Source: Chryseobacterium scophthalmum (lineage in GTDB: Bacteria; Bacteroidota; Bacteroidia; Flavobacteriales; Weeksellaceae). Taken from it: a stretch of DNA of 64,000 nt. The stretch's first letter is position 1; each line of letters opens with the position of its first letter. Under the pieces are notes generated by a model that was given only the letters and a program-made list of their open reading frames with translations, made no database searches and had not been told where the DNA came from. A program made the position numbers and the translations under genes. This document shows, piece by piece, positions 1-6,744 of the stretch. The stretch spans positions 1,984,001 through 2,048,000 of the forward strand of contig NZ_FSRQ01000001.1 in the NCBI RefSeq assembly GCF_900143185.1. The letters run 5' to 3'.

Positions 1-34
1 TAGCTTGTAATTTTGTGGTAACTGATTATAATTC

Positions 35-45
35 AGTGTTTTGCA
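35..45. other. Candidate left attachment core (attL)
   Basis: AGTGTTTTGCA here matches AGAGTTTTGCA at 52701-52711 at 10 of 11 positions. It lies 62 bp before the integrase start. IntDOT-type integrases use a short TTTGC-containing core and tolerate mismatches in the crossover, so one mismatch is acceptable. A perfect 12-mer, TTAATCATTAAA, lies inside the element at both ends (86-97 and 52615-52626) and could be an arm-type site. The matches are short and AT-rich, so this is an inference. Confidence 0.35.
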
Positions 46-107
46 TTTGTTTTCATAATCCCTTGTAACTCAATGTAATTTAATTTTAATCATTAAACAT
101 TTGAGTT

Positions 108-1358
108 ATGGAACAGACAAAAAAGTCAACGTTCAAACTACTTTTCTATTTGAAAAAGAATGAACTGAAAAAGAATGGAAATGCCCCCATTATGGCACGT
201 ATTACCATTGACGGAACAGCTAAAACTTTGGGAACAAAGCTAGAAATCAATCCAAATAATTGGAATTTGAAATTTGGGAGAGTTGAGGGAAAAAGTTCAG
301 TTGCTTTAAACATCAATCAAAAGTTGGATAACATTCGTGGGCGCATCGACAAGATTTATGAAGATATGCTGAAACACGAAGGTTTTGCTACATCACAAAA
401 AGTGAAACTGTCATTTTTAGGTGTCGGCGTAATGAATGATGCCATTTTAAAAGTTTTTAACGAACAGAATTCAGAATTTAAAAATTTAGTCGATAAGGGA
501 GAACGTGCAGAAAGCACCTACTACAAATACAATATTGTTTATACTCACCTTTCAGATTTCATAAGCCAACGATTTCATAGAGACGATATGGCTTTCCGTG
601 AGTTAACTGGCGACTTTATCAGAGAATTTGATTTTTATCTTCGATATGATAAACAATGTAGCCACAACACGGTTTGGGTTTACACGATGCCAGTTTTAAG
701 CTTAATTGAACTGGCGATGAAAAAAGGTTTGATACGTAACAGTCCTTTTGAGGATTACGAAATCAGTATGGAAGAAACCGATAGAGGTTATCTTCTGAAA
801 GAGAATGTTGAAAAATTAATGAAGTGCAAACCATCGCATCCTCGATATGAGCTGGTAAAAGATTTGTTTATTTTCAGTTGTTTTACAGGGTTATCGTATG
901 TAGATATTAAAAAACTGACCGTTAGAAATATCCAATCTTTTTTTGATGGTCATCAATGGATTATCAGCAGAAGAAAGAAGTCTGATGTTGCATCCAATGT
1001 TCGCTTAATGGATATTCCAAAACGAATAATTGAAAAATACCAAGGCACCTCACGCAATGAATTTATTTTTCCGGTTCCTGGCAATACAACTTGCAATAAT
1101 CACATTAAAATATTAATGGAAGATGCCGAGATTATTACTGAACAGAAAGTTACCTTTCATACTGCGAGACATACATTTGGAACAATGTTTTTGACCGAAG
1201 GTGTGCCTTTGGAAAGTCTTAGTAAAATGATGGGGCATAAAAATATTGCTACTACACAGATTTATGCCAAAATCACAAGCCAAAAAATTAGCAAGGATAT
1301 GGATTTGGTTGCGCCTAAATTTCTTGCTATGGAAGAAGCTTTTTCAACAACTATTTAA
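108..1358 (+). CDS. int: Tyrosine recombinase, IntDOT-like ICE integrase
   Basis: Site-specific recombinase expected to integrate and excise the element. It is 416 aa, close to IntDOT. The N-terminal arm-binding domain covers about residues 8-95, a SAM-like core-binding domain about 110-215, and the catalytic domain about 230-400. Visible catalytic residues are K290/291, H351 and R354 (HTARH), H377 (MMGHKN) and nucleophile Y386 (IYAKI). The box I arginine is replaced by S263 (TGLSYVD), the substitution known in IntDOT. It sits at the left end of the ICE with its own terminator at 1381-1408. There is no sign of truncation. Confidence 0.93.
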   Translation: MEQTKKSTFKLLFYLKKNELKKNGNAPIMARITIDGTAKTLGTKLEINPNNWNLKFGRVEGKSSVALNINQKLDNIRGRIDKIYEDMLKHEGFATSQKVKLSFLGVGVMNDAILKVFNEQNSEFKNLVDKGERAESTYYKYNIVYTHLSDFISQRFHRDDMAFRELTGDFIREFDFYLRYDKQCSHNTVWVYTMPVLSLIELAMKKGLIRNSPFEDYEISMEETDRGYLLKENVEKLMKCKPSHPRYELVKDLFIFSCFTGLSYVDIKKLTVRNIQSFFDGHQWIISRRKKSDVASNVRLMDIPKRIIEKYQGTSRNEFIFPVPGNTTCNNHIKILMEDAEIITEQKVTFHTARHTFGTMFLTEGVPLESLSKMMGHKNIATTQIYAKITSQKISKDMDLVAPKFLAMEEAFSTTI

Positions 1359-1380
1359 ACCATTTTTATTTTATCATTAG

Positions 1381-1408
1381 GCAGAACTTAACGGTTCTGC
1401 TTTTTTTT
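1381..1408 (+). terminator. Intrinsic terminator after int
   Basis: A perfect 7-bp stem, GCAGAAC (1381-1387) with GTTCTGC (1394-1400), has a 6-nt loop and is followed by eight T residues. It ends the integrase transcript 23 bp after the stop codon. Confidence 0.85.
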
Positions 1409-1439
1409 GGGCTTTAATTTTAAAAGCAAAAGCACATTT

Positions 1440-1800
1440 ACTCTCCTCTGCATATCCCAACGCTGTAAAAGAGCTTTCTGCTTCTTTTGAAACAGAAAAT
1501 TGAAAAATGCAATTCCCTTTCTCATCCCCTCGTCGATTTCATTTTTCAATTCCCTGTCGCAGGCTTTCTTAGCCTGTATTTAGTTCCAAAAAAAAATTAT
1601 TAGAAAATGATTTTCCATAAGCAACCGGTAAAAAGGCAGCTAAGGTATAGCGGGCTGCCACCGCCCCTGTCCAACCAAAAGACTACGGCATAATGGCAAG
1701 GCAAAATGATGGCTTCGCCGAGTGGTAGTGTGTTGCCTTGCCACCCTTCGGGACTTATTCCGTTTCCTTTTGGTTTTTCGCTTAGCCCGCTAAGATTATC
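1440..1800. other. Structured non-coding region between int and ssb
   Basis: The stretch 1409-1923 has no convincing gene, and part of it is clearly more GC-rich than its surroundings. It holds nested perfect inverted repeats. AATTGAAAAATG (1498-1509) pairs with 1540-1551 (12 bp). TAGCGGGCT (1648-1656) pairs with 1784-1792 (9 bp). TGGCAAGGCAA (1694-1704) pairs with 1733-1743 (11 bp) and lies inside the 1648-1792 stem. It could be a structured 5' leader of ssb, an independent RNA, or a DNA structure used in transfer or replication. A 61-codon frame at 1706-1891 crosses the stems and looks spurious. Confidence 0.5.
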
Positions 1801-1923
1801 TGCTTTCTTTTTTCCGGTTTTTCTTTTGGAAAAATTATTTGAGAAGCGAAGCGAAACAAACCACTACGATTGCAGGAAACGAGAAAAGTGAACCTAACAA
1901 AAATGTACAACTTTTTAAAAATT

Positions 1924-2295
1924 ATGGTTATGAACATCATTGGAAGACTGACAAAAGATGCGGAAGTACGCACATTGTCAAATGAAAAACAGGTAGTGAA
2001 TTTTTCTGTAGCAACCAACGAAAGCTACAAAAACAAGCAAGGCGACCGCATAGAACAAACAACCTATTTCGATTGCGCTTATTGGATTTCTGCAAAGGTA
2101 GCCACACTACTCACCAAGGGTAAATTGGTTGAACTCACAGGCAGAGTAAGCACAAGAGCGTGGATAGGAAAAGACGGAGAAGCGCATTCTGGGTTAAACT
2201 TTCATACCTCGCAAATCAAACTGCACGGAGGTGGCAGGAAAACCGAAACCGTGCAAGTTACTGGAGAAGGAAAAACGGATGACCTTCCATTTTAA
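1924..2295 (+). CDS. ssb: Single-stranded DNA-binding protein
   Basis: OB-fold SSB of 123 aa that would coat the transferred or replicating strand of the element. The typical start (NIIGRLTKDAEVR), the central NFSVATNESY strand and the ELTGRVSTRAW segment are all present. The C-terminus ends DDLPF, the acidic tip that binds partner proteins. The frame is open from 1870, but the family begins at MNIIGRL, so the start is 1924 or 1930. It is followed 42 bp later by the DUF932 gene, probably in one operon. Confidence 0.9.
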   Translation: MVMNIIGRLTKDAEVRTLSNEKQVVNFSVATNESYKNKQGDRIEQTTYFDCAYWISAKVATLLTKGKLVELTGRVSTRAWIGKDGEAHSGLNFHTSQIKLHGGGRKTETVQVTGEGKTDDLPF

Positions 2296-2337
2296 TCAAG
2301 TATACAAATCATTTTTTAACATCAAAATTTTATCAAA

Positions 2338-3411
2338 ATGGCACACAACATTAATTTCAACGAGAGAACAGGACGTTATTCATTTTTTAGCGTTCAGCAA
2401 AAAGCGTGGCACGGTTTAGGGCAAATCGTGGAGCAATTCCCAACCAGTGAAGAAGCGATTAAATACGCTGGATTAGACTATGAAGTCGTAAAATCCCCAA
2501 TTTTCACTAAAAATTCGGGCATTATCGAAACTGCAAGCGGTATCGAAATAGGCAGTAGCGAATTGGAAGTACCTAATTATTTTGCCAACATACGAACCGA
2601 TAACAATGCCGTTTTGGGTGTAGTTGGTAAAGATTATCACATTGTACAAAACCGTGAAGCTTTTAATTTCTTTGATGCTATTGTAGGCGGTGGCGAAGGT
2701 ATTCTGTACGAAACCGCAGGCGCATTGGGCAACGGAGAACGTATTTTTATTACAGCTAAATTACCCGATTATATTCGTGTTGGCAATGGCGATGATGTTA
2801 CGGAAAAGTATATTTTTCTAACCACTTCGCACGATGGTAGCGGAAGCATTACAGCCGCATTTACACCTATCCGTATTGTTTGTCAAAATACCTTAAATGC
2901 TTCATTGCGAAATATGACCAATGTAGTCCGCATCAAACACACATCGGGAGCAAAACAGCGTATCGAGAATGCCCACAAGATTATGGGATTGGCAAACACA
3001 TTAAGCAATCAATTAGAGCGCATTTTCAACGATTGGGCAAAAGTAAAGGTAACAGACCAAGAAGTAAAAAAGCTAATTCAATTGGCACTTTGTCCGAACA
3101 AGGAAACTTTTGATTTGCTTAAAAAAGGTGCAGAAGATGAAATTTCAACCCTCTTTAAAAATACGGTTGATGATGCTTTTGCCTATGCAATGATAAGTGA
3201 CACACAGCAAATGGAAACAACCAAAGGCACATTGTTCGGAGCGTACAACGCTGTTACAGGCTACTATCAGAATGTAAGAAATTACAAAAACGATGAAGCC
3301 AAATTGCAGAGTATTGTATTGGGCGGAACTGCCCAACTAAAATCGCAGAAAGCATTTGAATTGTGTACTGCATTTGCTTTAGACGGTGCGGAAATTTTAA
3401 ATCTTAATTAA
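2338..3411 (+). CDS. DUF932 plasmid/phage-like protein
   Basis: Protein of 357 aa matching the DUF932 / TIGR03299 family found on plasmids, phages and ICEs. The recognisable start is MAHNINFNERTGRYSFFSVQ followed by KAWHGLGQIV, and the middle has FTPIRIVCQNTLNASL. The biochemical role of the family is unknown; its place beside ssb suggests a job in DNA maintenance or establishment after transfer. There is no signal peptide or membrane segment. A hairpin at 3420-3447 separates it from the next gene. Confidence 0.85.
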   Translation: MAHNINFNERTGRYSFFSVQQKAWHGLGQIVEQFPTSEEAIKYAGLDYEVVKSPIFTKNSGIIETASGIEIGSSELEVPNYFANIRTDNNAVLGVVGKDYHIVQNREAFNFFDAIVGGGEGILYETAGALGNGERIFITAKLPDYIRVGNGDDVTEKYIFLTTSHDGSGSITAAFTPIRIVCQNTLNASLRNMTNVVRIKHTSGAKQRIENAHKIMGLANTLSNQLERIFNDWAKVKVTDQEVKKLIQLALCPNKETFDLLKKGAEDEISTLFKNTVDDAFAYAMISDTQQMETTKGTLFGAYNAVTGYYQNVRNYKNDEAKLQSIVLGGTAQLKSQKAFELCTAFALDGAEILNLN

Positions 3412-3419
3412 TTAATAAC

Positions 3420-3447
3420 AGGCTACCGCTTTAATCGGTGGTAGCCT
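3420..3447 (+). other. Intercistronic hairpin
   Basis: A perfect 8-bp stem AGGCTACC (3420-3427) / GGTAGCCT (3440-3447) lies between the DUF932 and Api92-like genes. No T run follows on either strand, so it is more likely an RNA processing or stability element than a terminator. Confidence 0.45.
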
Positions 3448-3463
3448 ACTAAAAATAAAAGTT

Positions 3464-3946
3464 ATGGCAAATTGGTGCAATAATACGGTTGTTTTTGAGG
3501 GAAAACCTGAAGCAATCGAACAGATACAGCAGCTTTTCCAAATGATGAAAAGCAAAGAAGAAAAAGAAAAACAAGGGCAATTGCCCGATTTTGTTCCCGA
3601 CACAAACGGCGGTTATTTCTTCAATATTTATTGGAATGAAAGCGATGAAGGCGTTTTTCAATATGAAACAAAATGGTCGCCTAATCTTGAAATTATTCAA
3701 AAGATAGCAAAACAGTACAAAGTAAATTTCATACAGGATTATGAAGAACTGGGCAATATGGTCTATGGCAGGGCAACATTTTCTGACGGGATTGTCACAG
3801 ATATTTATTTGGAAGATGAAGATTTTGCCAATTATCATTATGACGAAGAAACCGACAATTATCATTTTGAAGGCGAAATTTATGAGAGTGATTATGAAAT
3901 TTTGGAAACTCTTTTAGACCGAAAAATTTCCAAGAGCAATATTTAA
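3464..3946 (+). CDS. Api92-like ferredoxin-fold protein
   Basis: Acidic 160-aa protein. Its start, MANWCNNTVVFEG, followed by a helix and an EYETKW-type segment, is the hallmark of the Api92-like (DUF1281) ferredoxin-fold family common on mobile elements. Function is unknown. It is rich in Asp and Glu (DEDFANYHYDEETDNYHFEGE), raising the possibility of DNA mimicry, but that is only a guess. It ends the ssb-DUF932 transcript, as a terminator follows at 3972-4010. Confidence 0.7.
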   Translation: MANWCNNTVVFEGKPEAIEQIQQLFQMMKSKEEKEKQGQLPDFVPDTNGGYFFNIYWNESDEGVFQYETKWSPNLEIIQKIAKQYKVNFIQDYEELGNMVYGRATFSDGIVTDIYLEDEDFANYHYDEETDNYHFEGEIYESDYEILETLLDRKISKSNI

Positions 3947-3971
3947 AATTTACGATTAAATCGGTTCAGCA

Positions 3972-4010
3972 AAAAAGACACTTCCTTCCTTTGGTCGGAA
4001 ATGTCTTTTT
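3972..4010 (+). terminator. Terminator after the Api92-like gene
   Basis: AAAAAGACA-C-TTCC pairs with GGAA-A-TGTCTTTTT, with one mismatch and about ten loop bases. The right arm supplies the T run. The rest of the 307-nt gap to 4253 holds one small hairpin (GGGATA/TATCCC near 4090-4107) and no gene. Confidence 0.75.
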
Positions 4011-4253
4011 GCATTCAATAAAGATGCAACCCGTTTGATGAAAATGTTTGCTCCGCCATTTTATCAAACCAGTTGCGAGTTTTTTGCGTGGGATATTCGT
4101 TATCCCATTCTTTAATTTTGGATTGACTTCTTTTCTTTTCACATAGCGACCAAAGAAAAGAAGCAAAAGAACATCGCCAATTAAGCTTTGTCTATATTTC
4201 TATTTGATTAAATTTGAAATCTGTCAAAATAATTAAAATCGCAAATTCAAAGA

Positions 4254-5246
4254 ATGATAGAAACTCAAATTTCAATAACCGTTAACCGAAAATCCGATAT
4301 TGCTTTATTGGAGCAGAAAATTATCGAAAACCAGTTTCAATTTCCTGTTTACATTCGGGAATATGAATTTAGCTATCAAATAAATTTTACGAGCGATTAT
4401 GAAGAATGGGAATTGGATACAGCAATTCTCAGTAGTTTTCCGGGCTATGAATTTACTACAGATTTGGAAAGAGGACGAAAGGAAATCAGAATTCAAATAA
4501 GCCGTTACCAGTCTGAATTGTCTACTGACGGTTGGGGAAGACGGATTGAAAACCCTTTGAACGAAACGAAATATCTTATAAAAACATCTATAAACAAAGC
4601 GGAAGATTTCAATCCTAAAATTAAAGTTTTGTTTGAAGACCAAGAGCAATTTTACCATATCAATATTGTAGATGGCATCAATACAGCTACCGATGAAAAA
4701 GGTTTCTTGTTGTTAGATGATTTTAAAACGAACAATGAAAGTAAAAGCGCAGAAATTTTGCCAGATAGACTTTATAAATCTCGCCAAGAAGCTTTCCAGT
4801 GGGGATTTGATAAAATATCCGATGTTGTGGAAAATGATTTTACTCTTTACCTTGAAAACAAAAAGAAAGAAATTAGAGAAATACAAAAGTTGCCCCGCAA
4901 AATTATCAGGGAATTTATAAAGGCGTGTAATAATTCTGATGAAGATAATATCGTAAAGCAACTTGATGAAGATATAATTTTCGAGGTACGCAAGCATTGG
5001 AAAACTATTTTTGAAACCAGAGGAATTCCAAAATTCAAAGAATACCTTAGTTCCTCCGAACAAGAATTAAGCGGTAAGGATTTTAAAATCAGGTCATTGT
5101 GGAGTTTTAAATTGCCTTATGTAATGATTGGCGTGAAATATTTTCCTGCTTCTACAGAACTAGAAAAACAACCTTTTCAAAAATTTGAACAGATGAATTT
5201 TGTATTAGAAAATAATAAAATTACCAGTATTATCTATGAAATTTAA
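4254..5246 (+). CDS. Hypothetical protein, ICE cargo
   Basis: Not recognised. It is 330 aa, charged and soluble, with no signal peptide or membrane helix. Residues about 1-100 read as alternating strands. The last ~115 residues (from REFIKACNNSDEDN to FVLENNKITSIIYEI) resemble the layout of an NTF2-like fold, but no catalytic motif is visible. It is a single-gene unit between the ssb operon and a convergent receiver gene, with only 14 bp to that neighbour's stop. It may be accessory cargo. Confidence 0.6.
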   Translation: MIETQISITVNRKSDIALLEQKIIENQFQFPVYIREYEFSYQINFTSDYEEWELDTAILSSFPGYEFTTDLERGRKEIRIQISRYQSELSTDGWGRRIENPLNETKYLIKTSINKAEDFNPKIKVLFEDQEQFYHINIVDGINTATDEKGFLLLDDFKTNNESKSAEILPDRLYKSRQEAFQWGFDKISDVVENDFTLYLENKKKEIREIQKLPRKIIREFIKACNNSDEDNIVKQLDEDIIFEVRKHWKTIFETRGIPKFKEYLSSSEQELSGKDFKIRSLWSFKLPYVMIGVKYFPASTELEKQPFQKFEQMNFVLENNKITSIIYEI

Positions 5247-5260
5247 TTTGTTTAAAATCA

Positions 5261-5650
5261 TCATTCGGTGGCGTTTTTAATAGCTTTTTTAAAAATATCT
5301 GCATCACTGCCAATTAATAAATAGCTTACAAAACCAATACCCAAAAGACTTTTCGCTACTTTTTCAGCATCAATATCGCTATGGGCAATCAGTTTTATTG
5401 TGGGATGAAGTGAAGTTAAATATTGTAGTTGCTCCAGTACATTTTTGTCGTAAAAATTGAGGTCAACAATGCAAACTTGCGGAAGTTTTTTTAATGCCGA
5501 TAATTCATTTAAAGCATTTGGAAAAGTTTCAGACCGAAACAGAATTTCTATTCCTGAAGAAAGAAGTTCGTTGCAAATCAAATCTAAAATCGGGCTTTTA
5601 TCATTGATAAAGGCAAGGGAAGTTTTTTGTTGTGCAGTACCAGTTTTCAT
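5261..5650 (-). CDS. Orphan receiver-like (CheY-fold) protein
   Basis: Protein of 129 aa made of one response-regulator receiver domain. The acidic pair N16-D17 sits in FINDKSP and the likely phosphorylated D63 in VCIVDLNF. The usual Thr/Ser segment is present as AHSD, but the conserved Lys near the end is missing (YLLIG). It may bind without normal phosphotransfer. The start MKTGTAQQ is preferred over an in-frame Met 33 bp upstream. There is no output domain and no sensor kinase nearby. A long structured leader precedes it (5651-5880). Confidence 0.65.
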   Translation of the reverse strand: MKTGTAQQKTSLAFINDKSPILDLICNELLSSGIEILFRSETFPNALNELSALKKLPQVCIVDLNFYDKNVLEQLQYLTSLHPTIKLIAHSDIDAEKVAKSLLGIGFVSYLLIGSDADIFKKAIKNATE

Positions 5651-5670
5651 ATCATACCTTTTTAGGTTGA

Positions 5671-5851
5671 TGTAGCCCTGCAAAAAAATAAAGCGCAGGC
5701 AACTACACTTACCGACATTGAGGCACTGGTATACCCGACAACGAATAAGCGAGCGCCCACGCCTATCACGTGAGCGTTCCTACTTATTTGTCCCGTTGTC
5801 TTAAAAATTACCAGTTTTCAATGTGGGACTTAAAGCAAAAACACTTTAAGT
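5671..5851 (-). other. Highly structured leader of the receiver gene
   Basis: Long imperfect stem: 5710-5731 pairs with 5809-5829 at about 19 of 22 positions. Nested inside are GACAACG (5737-5743) with CGTTGTC (5794-5800), AATAAG (5744-5749) with CTTATT (5783-5788), and a GC-rich tip near 5750-5776. A second stem lies at 5671-5709 and a perfect 8-bp dyad ACTTAAAG/CTTTAAGT at 5828-5851. A promoter at 5871-5878 would transcribe all of this into the receiver gene, giving a leader of about 210 nt. No known riboswitch class was recognised. Confidence 0.5.
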
Positions 5852-5870
5852 ATTTCTATGTTTTAGATAG

Positions 5871-5878
5871 CAAAGATA
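5871..5878 (-). promoter_or_regulatory. Promoter -7 box for the receiver gene
   Basis: On the minus strand this reads TATCTTTG, an exact match to the Bacteroidetes TAnnTTTG element. The -33 region is weak (TTC). Transcription would start near 5864. Confidence 0.45.
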
Positions 5879-5919
5879 CTAAAGTCGTTCTGATAGAAGC
5901 ATAGCTAGAAGAAAATTTA

Positions 5920-6219
5920 TTATAAACAATGTTTGCCTTTGGCTATATAGTTCTGTTCCAAGACAGTTAGAATATCACTTTCCTTGTAAATAATCTTGCC
6001 ACCAATTTGTATAAATGGTAAAATATTATCATCGCGATATTGTTGTAAGGTTCTTTTGCTGATGTGAAGTATTCTGCACAAATCATCGCCTGAGAGATAA
6101 ATTTCGCCATTCATTACAGGACGATAATTTTTTAGTATGACTTCGATATAGCTTCTCAACTGCATTATCATTTGCTGATGGGCAATTATTTCTTCGGTTT
6201 CATTCGTTAGTAAATCCAT
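5920..6219 (-). CDS. Excisionase-like helix-turn-helix protein (second of pair)
   Basis: Protein of 99 aa with a C-terminal MerR/excisionase-type HTH (HTH_17): YLSGDDLCRILHISKRTLQQYRDD, then a wing ending GGKIIYKESDI. Such small proteins direct excision or regulate tra genes in CTnDOT-type ICEs. The start MDLLTNE overlaps the end of the preceding HTH gene by 20 bp, so the two are translationally coupled. It is paralogous to the genes at 6200-6523, 50673-50969 and 50975-51328. Confidence 0.8.
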   Translation of the reverse strand: MDLLTNETEEIIAHQQMIMQLRSYIEVILKNYRPVMNGEIYLSGDDLCRILHISKRTLQQYRDDNILPFIQIGGKIIYKESDILTVLEQNYIAKGKHCL

Positions 6220-6523
6220 TTTCGTTGGTATTGTAAGATTGTCGAGCTTCAAGCAAAGCCTGCACATCCGAGAGTTTGTAATAGTTTTTGCGGTTTAATT
6301 TGGAATATGGCAATAGCCCTTTGTCCTTATAAGTCTGTAAAGTTCGTTTGGTAATGTTCATCATCAGACATACTTCCTGGTTATCGAGCCATTTTTCTGC
6401 TTTGAAAATCTGAATGTATTTTGTGGTAGCATTTTCTGTCAGTTCCAAAAGTGATTTTAACTCATTGTTTATTCTATCTAATGCAGATTTTTGTATTGCG
6501 ATAACTTCCATAGCTTGCTTCAT
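6200..6523 (-). CDS. Excisionase-like helix-turn-helix protein (first of pair)
   Basis: Protein of 107 aa. A helical N-terminal half (about residues 1-45) precedes an HTH_17 domain, WLDNQEVCLMMNITKRTLQTYKDK, with the wing NRKNYYKLSDVQALLEA. It is the first gene of a two-gene operon reading leftward. The shared phased-box motif lies 60 bp upstream (6583-6607). It could be a DNA-bending recombination factor or a transcription regulator; the sequence does not decide which. Confidence 0.8.
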   Translation of the reverse strand: MKQAMEVIAIQKSALDRINNELKSLLELTENATTKYIQIFKAEKWLDNQEVCLMMNITKRTLQTYKDKGLLPYSKLNRKNYYKLSDVQALLEARQSYNTNENGFTNE

Positions 6524-6582
6524 TTTTCTTTGGAAGTCGAATTTATAGAGGCTTATTATGGGATTAGGAAAGATTGTATTGG

Positions 6583-6614
6583 TTGGCTTTGAAAGGCTGT
6601 ATTTGGCTTTGAAA
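6583..6614 (-). promoter_or_regulatory. Phased GGC-box operator A (HTH pair)
   Basis: Copy A of the six-member ICE motif, consensus TTGGC-N3-GAAAGGC-N4-TTTGKC on the plus strand. GGC boxes start at 6585, 6595 and 6605, exactly 10 bp apart. The 12-mer TTGGCTTTGAAA occurs twice, 20 bp apart (6583-6594, 6603-6614). The left-going HTH pair is 60 bp away, and its only -7 candidate at the usual 28-bp spacing is poor. The second copy also supplies a TTTG (6608-6611) that could serve as the -33 box for the divergent GHKL gene. Confidence 0.6.
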
Positions 6615-6640
6615 CAGCAATTTGATAGGAATTAATTTTG
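6608..6640 (+). promoter_or_regulatory. Promoter for the GHKL-nuclease gene
   Basis: TTTG at 6608-6611, 21 bp, then TAATTTTG at 6633-6640, fitting the Bacteroidetes consensus. The transcript would have a leader of about 98 nt. It overlaps operator A, so the ICE regulator might also affect this cargo gene. Confidence 0.45.
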
Positions 6641-6744
6641 TAGATTTGGAGAAAATAAATCCTATTGATTATTATGCAAAATAGGCATTGTTTATATGTT
6701 GGTATTAATTGCAAGTGTAACAAAACAATACGTAATAAGAAACT

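Noticed and set aside
86..97. TTAATCATTAAA (also at 52615-52626) as the att core itself
   Set aside because: It is AT-rich, 10 bp from the int start codon, and lies inside the better TTTTGC core at both ends. An arm-type site is more plausible.
1706..1891. 61-codon plus-strand reading frame between int and ssb
   Set aside because: It crosses perfect inverted repeats, has Phe/Pro/Ser-rich composition unlike proteins here, and shows no family features. The region is better read as non-coding structure.
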